A DNA stretch of 64,000 nt from Symsagittifera roscoffensis (GCF_963678635.1 NC_087069.1:54542928-54606927); one strand, 5' to 3'. Positions 42,781 to 53,244 are shown, counted from the stretch's first letter. Notes: generated by a model not told the origin, from the letters alone. Numbers and translations: made by a program.

Positions 42781-44586
42781 GCCGACAACTTGGATCCCTA
42801 CACCGATCAAACTCCCACCCAACCAACCTCAACACTCCAATTACAATAATCCCACTTTTTGCTTTCCCGCCACCCGATTTCCCAACTAGTAATATCACAT
42901 CAAGCATCATGAATTCAGACACTAATTCAGATACTTCAGTTTTATACTCCATTTCACAACTCAATAACCCAAATATAGAAACCCCTGATGAATTTTCAGA
43001 CTCCGAACCATCTCCATCCAATAATTTTCAAACCAACTCCTCAGTTTTTTCAAAACACCCTTTTCAACCAATCCCACCACATAATCCACTTCCGCCCATT
43101 TCTACCCCCTCTGATGCTTCACAACTAACCCCAACCTACTCTTCATTTCATTCAGACCGTTCATCCAATTCTCCAGATATTCCCCAAATGTCCCAAGAAC
43201 TAGATAATTTTATCACCCTACAACAACAGCTAATACACCCTAACACCCTCACTATAAATCAAATTTCATCCACAATAGAATCCTCAAATCCACCTACTCC
43301 TACACCCATTTCAGCTCATATTGCCTCATTAGCACAATCATCCACATCCACCGAATCATCCAATAGCACTAATAGAGCTTATCGCACTTTTAAAAGAAAA
43401 TTCCCAAACCATAAATTACCGACAAAACCAGGAACAGCCCGTGAATATATTAATCACCCACACCACACTAACACGAAAGATTTCCTAGCAATCACCCTAC
43501 CTTCATTTCCACAATATACTTTAAACACACCTCACGACACTAACGACACACGTAGTTTTGTAGATGAACATGTTTTAATGCCTACACTTCATTGGACAAC
43601 CTATTATCATTTTACTAATCCCCTTTGCCTACCATTATCGAATACTCCTAACGATATAGAAAGAAATAACGATATGCTATATCGACTCACCACACCACTA
43701 ACACATCGACAATTTACTTATATAGGATATAAAAAATTACTAAAAACATTCACTGCACCCCGAGCTAACGAATTTACACTAGAATATTACGATCATAATA
43801 TCATCCGAACTAACCAAGATCAATTTTTAGATGACGACCGCTTCGCTAACCCACAACAAACAGAAAAATTTTTCATCAAAACACCATATGTGTTTACACT
43901 CAATAAATTTGATCGAAAATATGATCACATTAATTCTGAAGCACTAACTGACATGCAAGCTTACGAAAGTTTAAAGAAAAGTTTCAATTATTTTTACTAA
44001 CCTTCCACTTCCTTGCACCCCATGAACGCGATTTGCACTGCTCACACGACATTATGTTACGCACTAAACAAACCCACACCTATACATATTATCGTTTCAT
44101 CCAAAATCATTTTGATCTACACACTCCATCAAGACAACCACACCATCGTTTTCAGTTTCTTAATTCAAAGTACACTTCGCCATTTTTTCTAAATTTCACA
44201 TATTGCATCAAAGATACTGACCTCCACGGTATCCTCCGCAATTATGGCCCAATATCACAAATGTATATATTTTGTCCCATCACGAAGACCTTTAACGCTG
44301 AAGAATCCAGACCCTTCCTTATCCCACATGAATTTATCCAACAAAAGAAATCCCTATATTAGAATTCATCCGTAATACTAAATACTATCACAAAATATAT
44401 AATCTAATTCAAAACACACCTTATGAGTTTGCAGTTGGCACCGAAGAACTAAAAACTATTAAAGCACTTCAATTGCTTTGGCCACTGCTTCAAATTAAAA
44501 ACATCATTCGCATACTAGCAAAATTACTAACAAATTCCGACATGATACACGACATCTTCCCCCACGGTTTTTTCCCCGACGACTAA
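42777..44586 (+). pseudogene. Unrecognised ~600-residue accessory ORF, copy 1
   Basis: ATG at 42777 overlaps the previous stop as ATGA. The first ~210 residues are Ser/Pro/Asn-rich; from about 210 (YRTFKRKFPNHKLPTKPGTA) the sequence looks globular, with aromatic-rich segments (LHWTTYYHFTNPLCLPLSN, FTYIGYKKLLKTF). The frame ends at 44000, but coding sequence continues in another frame to 44362 (APHERDLHCSHDIML, YRFIQNHFDLH) and then in a third frame to TAA 44584-44586 (LEFIRNTKYYH, FAVGTEELKTIKALQLLWPL, ending HGFFPDD). Two frameshifts in one gene explain this best. No family is recognised; it is too big for a typical retroviral accessory protein. The window ends before the copy-2 version. Confidence 0.65.
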
Positions 44587-44595
44587 CAGGTAAGT
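44587..44595 (+). promoter_or_regulatory. Consensus splice donor
   Basis: CAG|GTAAGTATA, with GT at 44590-44591, directly after the TAA of the large accessory ORF. It is a near-perfect 5' splice site. The best acceptor downstream is TTTGCAG at 45673-45679. Confidence 0.55.
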
Positions 44596-45672
44596 ATAAA
44601 TTATACATATTCTTTACTAATAAATTTGAAATTAATACTAACCATTCTTTACTCACGTCTCATTTAGATTTTTAGTCTTCATCCCACGATCACCTGCAAA
44701 AAACAGAAAAGAAAAATAAAAAATAAAAAACTTGTTTAAATTCTTCTAAACTCTATTAATATTTTGCACTAGATCAATATAAAAAAAATTCATACCAACG
44801 TAGTAAATTAAGTTATAAATTGTTTCCCCAAAAGCAGTAAATTTAATCATGATGAAAATTTGTAACTTAAATTTTTCCCCAAAACTAGCAGTACAATTAA
44901 AATTCTATGTAATATATTGATAAAATGAAAATGCAGTAGTAACCTTTTGATATTTTCATTCACTTGCACAAAATTCTATCCAAACTCGCATAGCTCGCCC
45001 ACGAAGAATTGTTTAAAATAATGAATTTCAGTTTCAAGCTTTCACACTCAACAACTCTAACACAAGATAACACGTTTCAAACTTTCCTTTAACCCGGTTG
45101 GAAAGGAATCATACACTAAACAACACTAACCAACGCAGCTTACTAAATACCACAAATCATAGAATAACAGCATGACTAAGAAAAGGAAACCAACGGTACC
45201 CAAACCGGATTAACCCAGTTTAAAACTGGATAATTTATTCTTTTGAAGACTATTATAAAGTCTAAGAAAGAAATAATAAAACACAAAAAAAGTCGAAAGA
45301 CAAACCCATAACAAAAACAATTTGATTTTTGAAAAAAGGACACAACCAACGGAACATAAGAAAGACCACCATGAAACTAACATGAAACGTTATCACATAA
45401 CAGGACTTCTCACAGAAACCGCACGAAATCATACTCCCACTCCTGGCCTAAACCACCAGAGAGGACGTCCTGAGCATGCTCTATAGCCGGCCTAACCCAC
45501 CGCGCTACATCCACGCTTTGTGACCACACTTCTATTTTTAATGAGAGGTACTCAAGGGTGAGTAACTCTTCAAAATAACCGAACTGAAACAAAATGCTTT
45601 TGTGAAAACAACTAACTAAAATCATAATGAAAACACTGAACTAATAAAAATTTTATAAAATGTAAATTATAC
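44596..45672 (+). other. Putative intron / non-coding stretch near the 3' end of copy 1
   Basis: No convincing ORF. Between a consensus donor (44590) and acceptor (45679) lie 1,090 bp. On the minus strand near 45440-45520 a gtagcgcggtgggttagg block resembles a tRNA D-arm, so a tRNA-derived SINE scrap is possible; no good B-box is seen. Confidence 0.4.
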
Positions 45673-45679
45673 TTTGCAG
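45673..45679 (+). promoter_or_regulatory. Consensus splice acceptor
   Basis: A pyrimidine-containing tract ends in TTTGCAG at 45679, followed by tatatagatcagc and an ATG at 45726. It fits the donor at 44590 and would place the two small ORFs in a 3' exon. Confidence 0.5.
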
Positions 45680-45725
45680 TATATAGATCAGCATATAACA
45701 ACAAAGACGAACATCCAAAGACAAA

Positions 45726-45851
45726 ATGACCCCACTACACTCGAAAAAGAATGGTCAACCACAACCAATATGCCGTCCACAATCACAACTCAAAGGATTT
45801 AGAGTACGACTTGACTTCGCAGAAAAGGACTTCATTGAACTAGACCAATGA
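45726..45851 (+). CDS. Small 3' ORF a (41 residues)
   Basis: ATG at 45726 to TGA at 45849-45851. Sequence is polar and basic at the start (LHSKKNGQPQPICRPQSQLK) then FRVRLDFAEKDFIELDQ. It is more GC-rich than its surroundings. The stop overlaps the next ATG as ATGA. It may be an intact small regulatory ORF or the first half of a frameshifted ~120-residue protein. No family recognised. Confidence 0.4.
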   Translation: MTPLHSKKNGQPQPICRPQSQLKGFRVRLDFAEKDFIELDQ

Positions 45852-46087
45852 CCACCTCGATGTTCAAGTATACGTACAGATCCGAGTTACAAGGCATCCC
45901 CTCCACGCACAATCTCCACGCAATTCCCAGACGAGGTCGAACACAAACAAGTTCTCTACATAATACAGAAAAACCCGTCATAGCAAACCATTCTGAAATC
46001 AGATTGATTTCGTTGGGAAACACAGTCGTTGTCACAATAGACACCACGATTGATATCCCTCATTCCAGCGTCCTGGAACTTCTCTAA
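45848..46087 (+). CDS. Small 3' ORF b (79 residues)
   Basis: ATG at 45848, within the ATGA shared with the preceding ORF, to TAA at 46085-46087. The second half looks structured (IANHSEIRLISLGNTVVVTI, DTTIDIPHSSVLELL). It lies just before the 3' LTR, where complex retroviruses keep spliced regulatory genes. That parallel is only positional. Confidence 0.4.
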   Translation: MTTSMFKYTYRSELQGIPSTHNLHAIPRRGRTQTSSLHNTEKPVIANHSEIRLISLGNTVVVTIDTTIDIPHSSVLELL

Positions 46088-46195
46088 CAAGAGAAACCGG
46101 ATAAGAATATGATGTTCGCCAAATACCAACGTCCATCATCCATCCTTTAAATTGCAGAAAGATAATTCTAAAAAACTCTGTAAAACACGGATGGG

Positions 46196-46605
46196 TGGAA
46201 CCTGATCTAAACTATATTTTATGATTGGATAAATTAGATATTTTACCACTGTAAAGTATTTAATATTAAACAATCATGATCCATCTAACTAACAACCCAC
46301 TTATTTGTAAGTGCTGAAATTACTTGTACTTTCAGCACCATAGAGATTTGAATTTAACTTAGAAATTAGTTGCCTCTCCAAGAGAACTTCAGCAGCCGCA
46401 ACAAACCAGTATACCCTAGATCTATTGAGCCTAGCAGAGACTAGTTAAACACCCTGAGACTAGAAAGTATAAGAGTAAGACTAGGATCGGTATTAGACTA
46501 AGAAGTTGCACGAATCTATCCGGCCGAAAATAAGATAGCGTGACGAGCAGACGGTGTACCCTATCCGAAATTACTCTATGAGTTAACCACATCGGACCTA
46601 ACTCA
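46196..46605 (+). repeat. 3' LTR of copy 1
   Basis: 410 bp from TGGAACC to TAACTCA, about 97% identical to 27719-28128. It is preceded by cacggatggg, a short and weak polypurine-type tract, and followed by the AATA target duplication (46606-46609). Confidence 0.97.
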
Positions 46606-46637
46606 AATAGGAAGGCGGTGGACGGATTCCGGTCACA

Positions 46638-46666
46638 CATGAGTCAGCAATGACTGTTGACTCATG
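46638..46666. repeat. Perfect 9-bp inverted repeat beside the 3' LTR
   Basis: catgagtca and tgactcatg face each other across 11 bases. Each arm contains an AP-1-type site (TGAGTCA, TGACTCA). It lies in host flank 33 bp after the LTR. Confidence 0.6.
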
Positions 46667-47829
46667 ACTTGAATCACAGGAGTTGATTTCCAATAAAATG
46701 GTTGTTCGACAGTTCAAATTTGAGTATGGGAAAAGAGATTTGGTTTGCACTCTTTGCATCACAAAATCAAAATCACTTTTCTTAAAAAATCTGAGTCTTT
46801 CCGAAATGGGGCGTTATGCTTTTGAGGCCCTTTTTTCACTCCGCGTATTAGGGGTTTAAAAATATATCAAACTTAAATGTTTATTTAAGTACAGATTTGA
46901 GTTTACCCTGAATCTTTTTTTGTAGTGACAGCCCCCAAAACAATTGTGGTACTCAAACGATCTTTTTAAAAAAATATTGCCGAAACATTACAGCAGAAAC
47001 CAAAAGTTTTGAAAACAAAAATGCTGAGAAGCAACATAATTTAAAAAAACTTACAAATTTGGTTATTGAAAAGTTTCTCATAAAAAAATTTCTATGCCTG
47101 AACAAAATATTACAAAACCTTTAAATATTTTTCCTTAGATGCAGGAAATTGAATAAATACCGTTTTTGGTCAACCAGAGAGCATACAAATACTTGGTATA
47201 ACTTAAAAAACGCTTCAATCAAAAAGATCGCATGTTATTTTAAGGCAAACAAATCAAAAATATTCCTCTGTAGGGTGTTTTTGGTCTTCAAAAAGAGTCT
47301 TCTGTATTTTCAATAGAATAAGGACGCCATTTCGTTTTCGATATCATAACTGTAACATTTTATCCATTTTTCAATTTTTACCCTCCAAAGACAAGGGTAA
47401 TTTTTCTTAAAAAATTTATATGCCTGCTTACTCATTGAGTGCTTGTTCGGTTGATCTTTGAACGTTTTAATAAAGTTGCTTCAAGAATAAAAAGATTTAG
47501 TGCCACTGTAGATTCTTTTTTGTTTTTCTGAGTTTTTGACAAATTTGTTTTGAAAGAACAGTGAATTTGATAAGATATTGAAAGTTTGATTTTATTCGTT
47601 GAACTTGTAATATCCATAAGTAATATAAAAAAATACGTCTACCCGTATTAATCTATCGAAGAAAAACCTAGGACTTCCTGCACTATACAATATAGTCCAG
47701 GAAATCCCTGGACTTTCCGGCAGGATCTCTCCCAGGAAGTTAAATCATAGAAAACCTTTGCAAAAAAAAACTTTTAAATCTACAATTATCATATTAGCTG
47801 GTCGACGGAAAATTGAAGCGTCGGATTGA
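46667..47829. other. AT-rich non-coding stretch
   Basis: No gene, RNA or repeat recognised between the 3' LTR flank and the candidate exon at 47830. Confidence 0.5.
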
Positions 47830-48135
47830 AAAACAAAACGTTTTTACACTCGAAACACGGAACCCGAGAGAATTGTTCAATTAAAAGCACGTAAACATCC
47901 CAAAAAATTTAGGTTATACATTTATTTTTTCATATTTTGGTTGTGTGTAGTGGTGCTTGCTCTTATTGGGACACAATTATCTTCTACGAAGGCAATCTTC
48001 GATTTGATGAACCAACAGAGATACCCAGTGGAATCTGTAGTGCTGCAAAATCAGGAGACTAACTTGCAGGAACTCAACGAAGTTTACCAGCAAATCGCTA
48101 TGGAAAAAGACAGGCGAGTTATTACTTTAGAATAA
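47830..48135 (+). CDS. Possible exon of a single-pass membrane protein
   Basis: An open frame of 101 codons after TGA (47827-47829) to TAA (48133-48135), without an ATG at its start. It has a basic head (KTKRFYTRN, KARKHPKKFR), a strongly hydrophobic segment (LYIYFFIFWLCVVVLALIG), then a Gln/Glu-rich helical part (VLQNQETNLQELNEVYQQIA). This layout is protein-like, but AT-rich DNA can produce it by chance, and no partner exon or splice site is proven. It is not recognisable as any family. Confidence 0.3.
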   Translation, partial: KTKRFYTRNTEPERIVQLKARKHPKKFRLYIYFFIFWLCVVVLALIGTQLSSTKAIFDLMNQQRYPVESVVLQNQETNLQELNEVYQQIAMEKDRRVITLE

Positions 48136-49033
48136 AAAATAATTGGTCCGTTTTTCAAATTAACTTGAATCTTATGACTTTTGTTTCATGACAATCTCAA
48201 CAACTAAATTGTCTGATATAACACACGTATTAATTCTCAAATGTAGCGAATCAGCAAGTGTTCCTGGTTTTTTTTTGCCACAAAAAAATATTATTACGTT
48301 TTAGTTTTTTATCACCAAAATTGACAAAGGTTTTCCATGAAACAATTTCTGTTCCACAGAGAAAAACCACAAACACAAGTTTTATGAAGTTGACATATTT
48401 TTTTGGCAGCCGTCCTGAATGAGTTCAAAATAGAAGTTCTAAAGGTTCCACGTTTCATAAATTATACCTCCAGATTTAAAATCTCTCCATTATTATCTGT
48501 GGTTGTGAATGGCTATGAATGGTTAGAATCTTTGACTATCGCCATAATTGATTATGCTTTTTTAGATTAGTAAACTGAATTTAATTAATTCTTTTTTTTA
48601 CTTCACATATTAGGACGAGCATCTCATTGATATCCAAAGTTACCTTTAATTCAAAACGATCAAAACGTTTGAACGACAACGTTTGAAGTTGGATTAAAAC
48701 GATCAAACGTTTGAACGACAACGCGTTAATGAGGTAGGCATACCATTGGAATGTTCATTTACATCATTCGACTTTCGAAAAGAAAAACTGATTTTTGTGA
48801 CGAGTTTTTTTTGCACCCAAAATTGTGCGCCTATAGAATATTTTTTCTTGGAAGTTTGAAAGTTGAGAAACATTTAAGAACTTTCGATCGCTTTTTTATT
48901 TTTGCAGTCTTTTGAATTTTTCCTGCCTTCTGAAACTGAAGTAAGCGCAGTCGAAACATCTGTCGAAGTATAAGTCGAAAAATTAGAGGTTGATGATTGC
49001 ATTTTCAATATGATAGTTGAATTGGTTTTCGGG
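48136..49033. other. Non-coding stretch with a small direct duplication
   Basis: No gene seen. A short duplication around 48657-48722 repeats cgatcaaa(a)cgtttgaacgacaacg twice. Confidence 0.45.
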
Positions 49034-49097
49034 ACCAAGTTAACATCCCCCCCTCCTCAAAAAAAACCGTTTATGGGGGAGAGTATGTTAACTTGGT
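49034..49097. repeat. Fold-back element with 13-bp perfect arms
   Basis: accaagttaacat at 49034-49046 and atgttaacttggt at 49085-49097 are exact inverted repeats around a C-rich then G-rich centre that can also pair (ccccccctcc against gggggag). Related sequence recurs near 49190-49226 (taacttggtc, ggaggggatggatgttaa). A small non-autonomous fold-back repeat is likely. Confidence 0.6.
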
Positions 49098-49700
49098 TTT
49101 GATTTCGAACTTTCAGCCAATCAGAATAAAGCTTTTTACATACAGCGCTATGTAGATTTATAATAAAATGAACGCTGGGGTGGAGGACTTTAACTTGGTC
49201 TGTTTGGAGGGGATGGATGTTAAATTGATCAGATTTTTGTTTCAGTAAAATCAGTGTTGGATTCTCGGAAACAGTTTTGCGCCACCCAAAACCCTTTCAA
49301 ACTTGATGTTGAAATTTTTCTTTGTAATTTCTCGTTGTGTTTTGCAACAGCAACACGTTAACATTGTGGCTAGAACATATTCTCGACTATGAGTCAATGT
49401 GTTTAGCTGTTTGCAGTTGAATTTTGCGCTTTCATCAGGGATAAATTCTGAAGGTCGAGAGTGTCTTTTCTTGACCATGAAAAGTTTTTTCGTCACAAAA
49501 TTTTGCGTGAAATAGTAACTAAAAAAGAAATCCTATTTTTATATCACCTACTTTTGCCACGTTATGTACAGAATGATATTTCTTGCGTTTGGTCACTTAA
49601 TAATAACAGGTAATTGTCTGCTTCAATTCGAATTGAATTTATTTATTTGTCACATTTTATGAAAACTTGCAACGAATGGCTGCAGTCCAAATAGTTTTTG

Positions 49701-50232
49701 TTCCGACTTTCGATACAAAAGTAACGGAATATTTGTGCTCGGTGTGGGTTTTTTTTTCTTCAGACAAATTTCGACTTTTTAACTAGCCATTTTTGACGGA
49801 ATTTTTTTATATCATTCAAAAAGTATTGCTGTTCTGAGCTCAAATTTGAAAAGATATTTTACCTGTGATTAGTTTTCGAAAAGTTATTGGGGTTTAGAGA
49901 TTGCCATTTTGGCCAATTTGTGACAAATAACGCGCGATATATTTCGCGCTATTAAAGCGTAAGCTGAGGGTTAATCCGTCTTAGAAATCGTTCCAAACTG
50001 GCTGAAAGAAGCTTATATGCAAAAATTGATTTGTTACAAGCAGCGAAATCTATCCTTTTGTACTTTATATGGCGTGTGGGGTGATGAATTTCATTAATAA
50101 AAAAAACATTTAAATATTAGAAAAAAAGATTTCATATTTTGTTACATTTAATTTTTAATGTTATTACTGCTCCATAAACCTTAAAAGGCAGTCCGAACAC
50201 TCAGGGCTTCGCCCTGATACGAGCAGTCTTGT
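49701..50232 (+). repeat. Dispersed ~530-bp repeat (GAGCAGTCTTGT family), copy 2
   Basis: Full-length match to 5934-6451, from ttccgactttcgatac to gagcagtcttgtt. The 3' part contains the perfect hairpin cagggcttcgccctg in the next copy and cagggcttcgccctg here as well. Confidence 0.8.
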
Positions 50233-50235
50233 TGT

Positions 50236-50555
50236 TTTGACCAATTTGGGACAATTAACGCGCGATATAATTCGCGCTTTTAACGCGTAAGCGGAGATTT
50301 AATCCGTCTTATAAATTGTTCTAAATTGGTTGAACGAAGCTTATTTGCCATAATTGATTTGTTTTATGGAGCGAAATCTCTCTTTTTGTACTTTGGGTGT
50401 GGGGGATGATTTTCATAAAAAATTTCAGATTTTTTGAAAAAAAAAATCGTTTTATTTTATTTCGTTTAATTTTTTAAATGTTTTTACTGCTGCTCCATAC
50501 ACATTAAAGGCGGTCGGAACATTCAGGGCTTCGCCCTGATGCGAGCAGTCTTGTT
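50236..50555 (+). repeat. Dispersed repeat (same family), 5'-truncated tandem copy
   Basis: Begins at the block ttttgaccaatttgggacaa, equivalent to the middle of the full unit, and again ends cagggcttcgccctgatgcg then agcagtcttgtt. It directly follows copy 2, so the 3' portion is tandemly duplicated. Confidence 0.75.
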
Positions 50556-51097
50556 AATATTTATTTTCAAGGTATCAATATCTTTTAGTCTGTATAGAAA
50601 CTCCGACAAGAATTGTTAATTAAAAACTCGAAGTTTATCTAGAGAAAAAAACCAACCCACACACAAATCTTCATCACATTCTTTGAAAAGCGGGACAATG
50701 AAATGTCTGTGTTATGATTCATAATTTATTCACATGAAAATTCCTTAGAAACTACGAATGCGTTGGGAATTTAGGAAAAATGTAATTATATTTACGAATT
50801 GATACACAGAAATGATTAACTTTGCTCTTATCAAGGCAATTGCATTTTAACTTCGATGGGAAACTTCGAATTGAATAAATTGGTGACATTTTTGTAAAAC
50901 TGGAAGAATTAAAAAAAGTTTTTTTTATTGAAATTACAGCGCCATGCGCTACTGTGAGTACAAGATGATGCACTTAGCATGCACTAATGCACGATTATGA
51001 TTACCAAAACAACTTATGTCAAGATGATTTATCCACACGGGCAAGCGCTGATACACGATCACGGAGAACCGATGTTGCCCTCGTGGTTGAAATATAC
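50556..51097. other. AT-rich non-coding stretch
   Basis: Nothing nameable. A-rich and T-rich runs; no ORF with convincing composition. Confidence 0.45.
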
Positions 51098-51253
51098 ATG
51101 TATTCTCTGCTAACTTTCTTGGTAATGATGCCTCACATTCAAGCAAAAAGCACGGATCATGAATATCCTCGGATGATTTGTAACAACTTCACCGCCTTTC
51201 ACAACCCCTTTTGCACCTTAAAACGCAAAATACCGCTTTTCAGAGTACTGTAG
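51098..51253 (+). CDS. Candidate small secreted peptide (51 residues)
   Basis: ATG at 51098 to TAG at 51251-51253. The first ~18 residues (MYSLLTFLVMMPHIQAKS) look like a signal peptide with a small residue before the likely cut. The rest has two cysteines and a basic patch (CTLKRKIPLFRVL). Local base composition is less AT-rich than the flanks. There is no second copy and no splice evidence, so this is a weak call; it may also be the first exon of something larger. Confidence 0.25.
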   Translation: MYSLLTFLVMMPHIQAKSTDHEYPRMICNNFTAFHNPFCTLKRKIPLFRVL

Positions 51254-51534
51254 ACCATGTTGCATTCACATCTGTTCAGCAAAAGTGTCTTTCCTGTAAA
51301 CTCTGTTGAAATGATAATGATTTGCTCTCCTAGTGGGCATCCATAAGTTACCATGTTTTTCAAGTCCAAATTCATTGAGTAGCTGTTGATTTTAATTATT
51401 TCAGAGTTCTCAGATTTTTAAATTCCTGTTTGATTTATTAAACAGGTATTAGGAAAACGTTTTTTTTTCCAGATGAGATCTGGTTTTTTTTTTATTTTAT
51501 TATTATTTTTTTTTTGAGACGCTTTTTCGAAAAA

Positions 51535-52330
51535 TTCGCTTTCCCAAAAAACTACCCGTCAGATTCTCATAAAAGTAGTACCAATGGATTCAGTAGCGTT
51601 TCACCTACCTGCCTGCATGAAATTTAGGGCAATTTTTACCCTACCCCACCCCCTACGGTCTTAGAAAAGCTTCACAACTCGGTACTTTTTTCACTTTTTG
51701 CCCATTTTTTCGGAAATTTTCGATTTCCTCAAAAACTACCCGTCCAGATTTGGGATTAAGGGTTTAATCGATAAACCAGGTTGTACGAAACTTCCATGCA
51801 CAAGCGGCTGGTCCCTAATTTGCTTAGGGGAAGAGCTATAGACTTAGGAAAAGTCACTTTTTTGATTTTTTTGCCAATTTTTTCGGAAATTATCGATTTC
51901 CTCAAAAACTACCCATCCAGATTTGGAATTAAGGGTATAATCGATAGACCAGGTTGTAGGAAACTCCCCCGCACAAGCGGCTGGTCCTTAACTCGCCTAG
52001 GGGAAGAGCTATAGACTTAGGAAAAGTCAGTTTTTTGACTTTTTTGGCCTTTTTTCAAATCTTTCCGATTTCCTCAAAAACTACCCGTCCAGATTTGGGA
52101 TTAAGGGTTTAATCGATAAACAAGGTTGTAGGAACCCCCCATGCACAAGCGGCTGGTCCCTAATTTGCTTAGGTGAAGAGCTATAGACTTAGAAGAAGTC
52201 ACTTTTTTGATTTTTTTGCCTATTTTTTCGGAAATTGTCGATTTCCTCAAAAACTACCCATTTTGATATTTTTTTCGGAAATTATCGATTTCCTCAAAAA
52301 CTACCCATTTAAATTTGTATAACGTTTTAT
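51535..52330 (+). repeat. Tandem ~173-bp repeat, four to five degenerate units
   Basis: The block tcgatttcctcaaaaactac recurs with its actaccc at about 51551 (diverged), 51735, 51908, 52080, 52253 and 52302, so spacing is 184, 173, 172, 173 and 49. Units share ggattaagggtttaatcgat, cacaagcggctggtcc and agagctatagacttag. No ORF is conserved across units. Confidence 0.8.
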
Positions 52331-52336
52331 CTGAAA

Positions 52337-52585
52337 TAACCAAACAGGTCTCTCCAGCTTCCAGCTGGGCCCCTATTGTCTAGGGAAACACCTATGGACT
52401 TGAAAAGTTCCCAATGAAAATTTTTTACCAAAGCGTTACCAATGAATGCATAAGTTTCTCTTTGACTTTTTTGCGTAGGAAGGGCGCTATCGACTTGATA
52501 AACCTGAAATTTTAAAACATTTTTAAAATAATCAATATTAAAATAATCAAACAGGTCTCTCCAGCTTTCAGCTGGGCCCCTAGTA
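52337..52585 (+). repeat. Direct repeat pair following the tandem array
   Basis: aaataa(t/c)caaacaggtctctccagctt followed by cagctgggcccct occurs near 52337-52375 and again near 52542-52580. It is non-coding. Confidence 0.6.
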
Positions 52586-52891
52586 TTTCAGAGCTATTAT
52601 AAATGTTTTGGTTAATGCAAAGAGGACCGTGAAAAACTGCGGTTGATAGAAAAAAGTTTATAGAACTTCTGGCTTGTTTGGCTGTTTTAAGACCCAAAAA
52701 CTGAATTTATACATACCATTTCCGCGTTATTAGTTAGCAGCAAGTGCACCAAAAATTATTCTCGAAAAATTAGAACCTTATTCTGAAAAAAGTATTCGCA
52801 AAAACGTCTAGCGTGAGTCTTCTGATATTTGAATATTCAACGTGACATAGATTTATATGTAAGTTACAAAACATGTTAGATTTTGTTTTCA

Positions 52892-53244
52892 GTGATGATA
52901 TAGACATGTCATGGCAATTGGTGTGTTTGCACAATGTCAAGAATGTGGTTAATTCTAACACGTCTGGGGATGGAACCGTTTTCAATTTAACCAGAGTCGC
53001 AAATCAGAAACTAACAATGCTGGTTCTTCGCAATATCGACCCAACGGTTCAGTTTAAAGTCGAAAATCGACTGTCATTCAGTGACGGAAGCGACTCGCGT
53101 ATTGTTCTGGAATCAGTACAGCTTCAGTACAATTTTGAAATAGAATTGCCGTCAGTTTCGGAGAGTAGCAGCGCGGAGACAAATTTCGTTAAATTGGAGA
53201 CTTTGGAAGGAAGCATGTTAGTTTCACTTCTATACCACAAATAA
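52892..53244 (+). CDS. Possible terminal exon of an unidentified host gene
   Basis: The acceptor-like gattttgttttcag ends at 52891. The frame then runs 117 codons to TAA (53242-53244), with clearly less AT-rich, protein-like content (MSWQLVCLHNVKNVVN, NQKLTMLVLRNIDPTVQF, RIVLESVQLQYNFEIEL). A GTAAGT only 34 bp before the acceptor would leave a stop in frame, so the true donor is probably further upstream. An ATG inside the putative intron (52873) or at 52904 are alternatives. No domain is recognised. It lies 83 bp before the second LTR element. Confidence 0.4.

Larger units (their letters stand above)
27719..46605 (+). mobile_element. Giant Ty3/Gypsy-type LTR retroelement with env and accessory ORFs, copy 1
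   Basis: 18,887 bp bounded by 410-bp LTRs starting TGGAACC and ending TAACTCA (TG...CA), with a 4-bp target duplication AATA at 27715-27718 and 46606-46609. The two LTRs differ at roughly ten positions, so insertion is not very recent. The order of domains (protease, RT, RNase H, integrase) and the GPY/F-like tail are those of Ty3/Gypsy. Most such elements are 5-11 kb; the excess here is about 1.7 kb of leader, long Gag extensions, and over 8 kb downstream of pol. Many ORFs carry single stops or small indels, so this copy is defective. Confidence 0.97.

Noticed and set aside
45430-45530. tRNA gene or SINE on the minus strand
   Set aside because: Only a D-arm-like block is visible; no T-arm/B-box or cloverleaf could be completed.
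52860-52893. 34-bp mini-intron upstream of the candidate exon
   Set aside because: Removing it leaves a TAG in the reading frame immediately upstream, with no ATG between.
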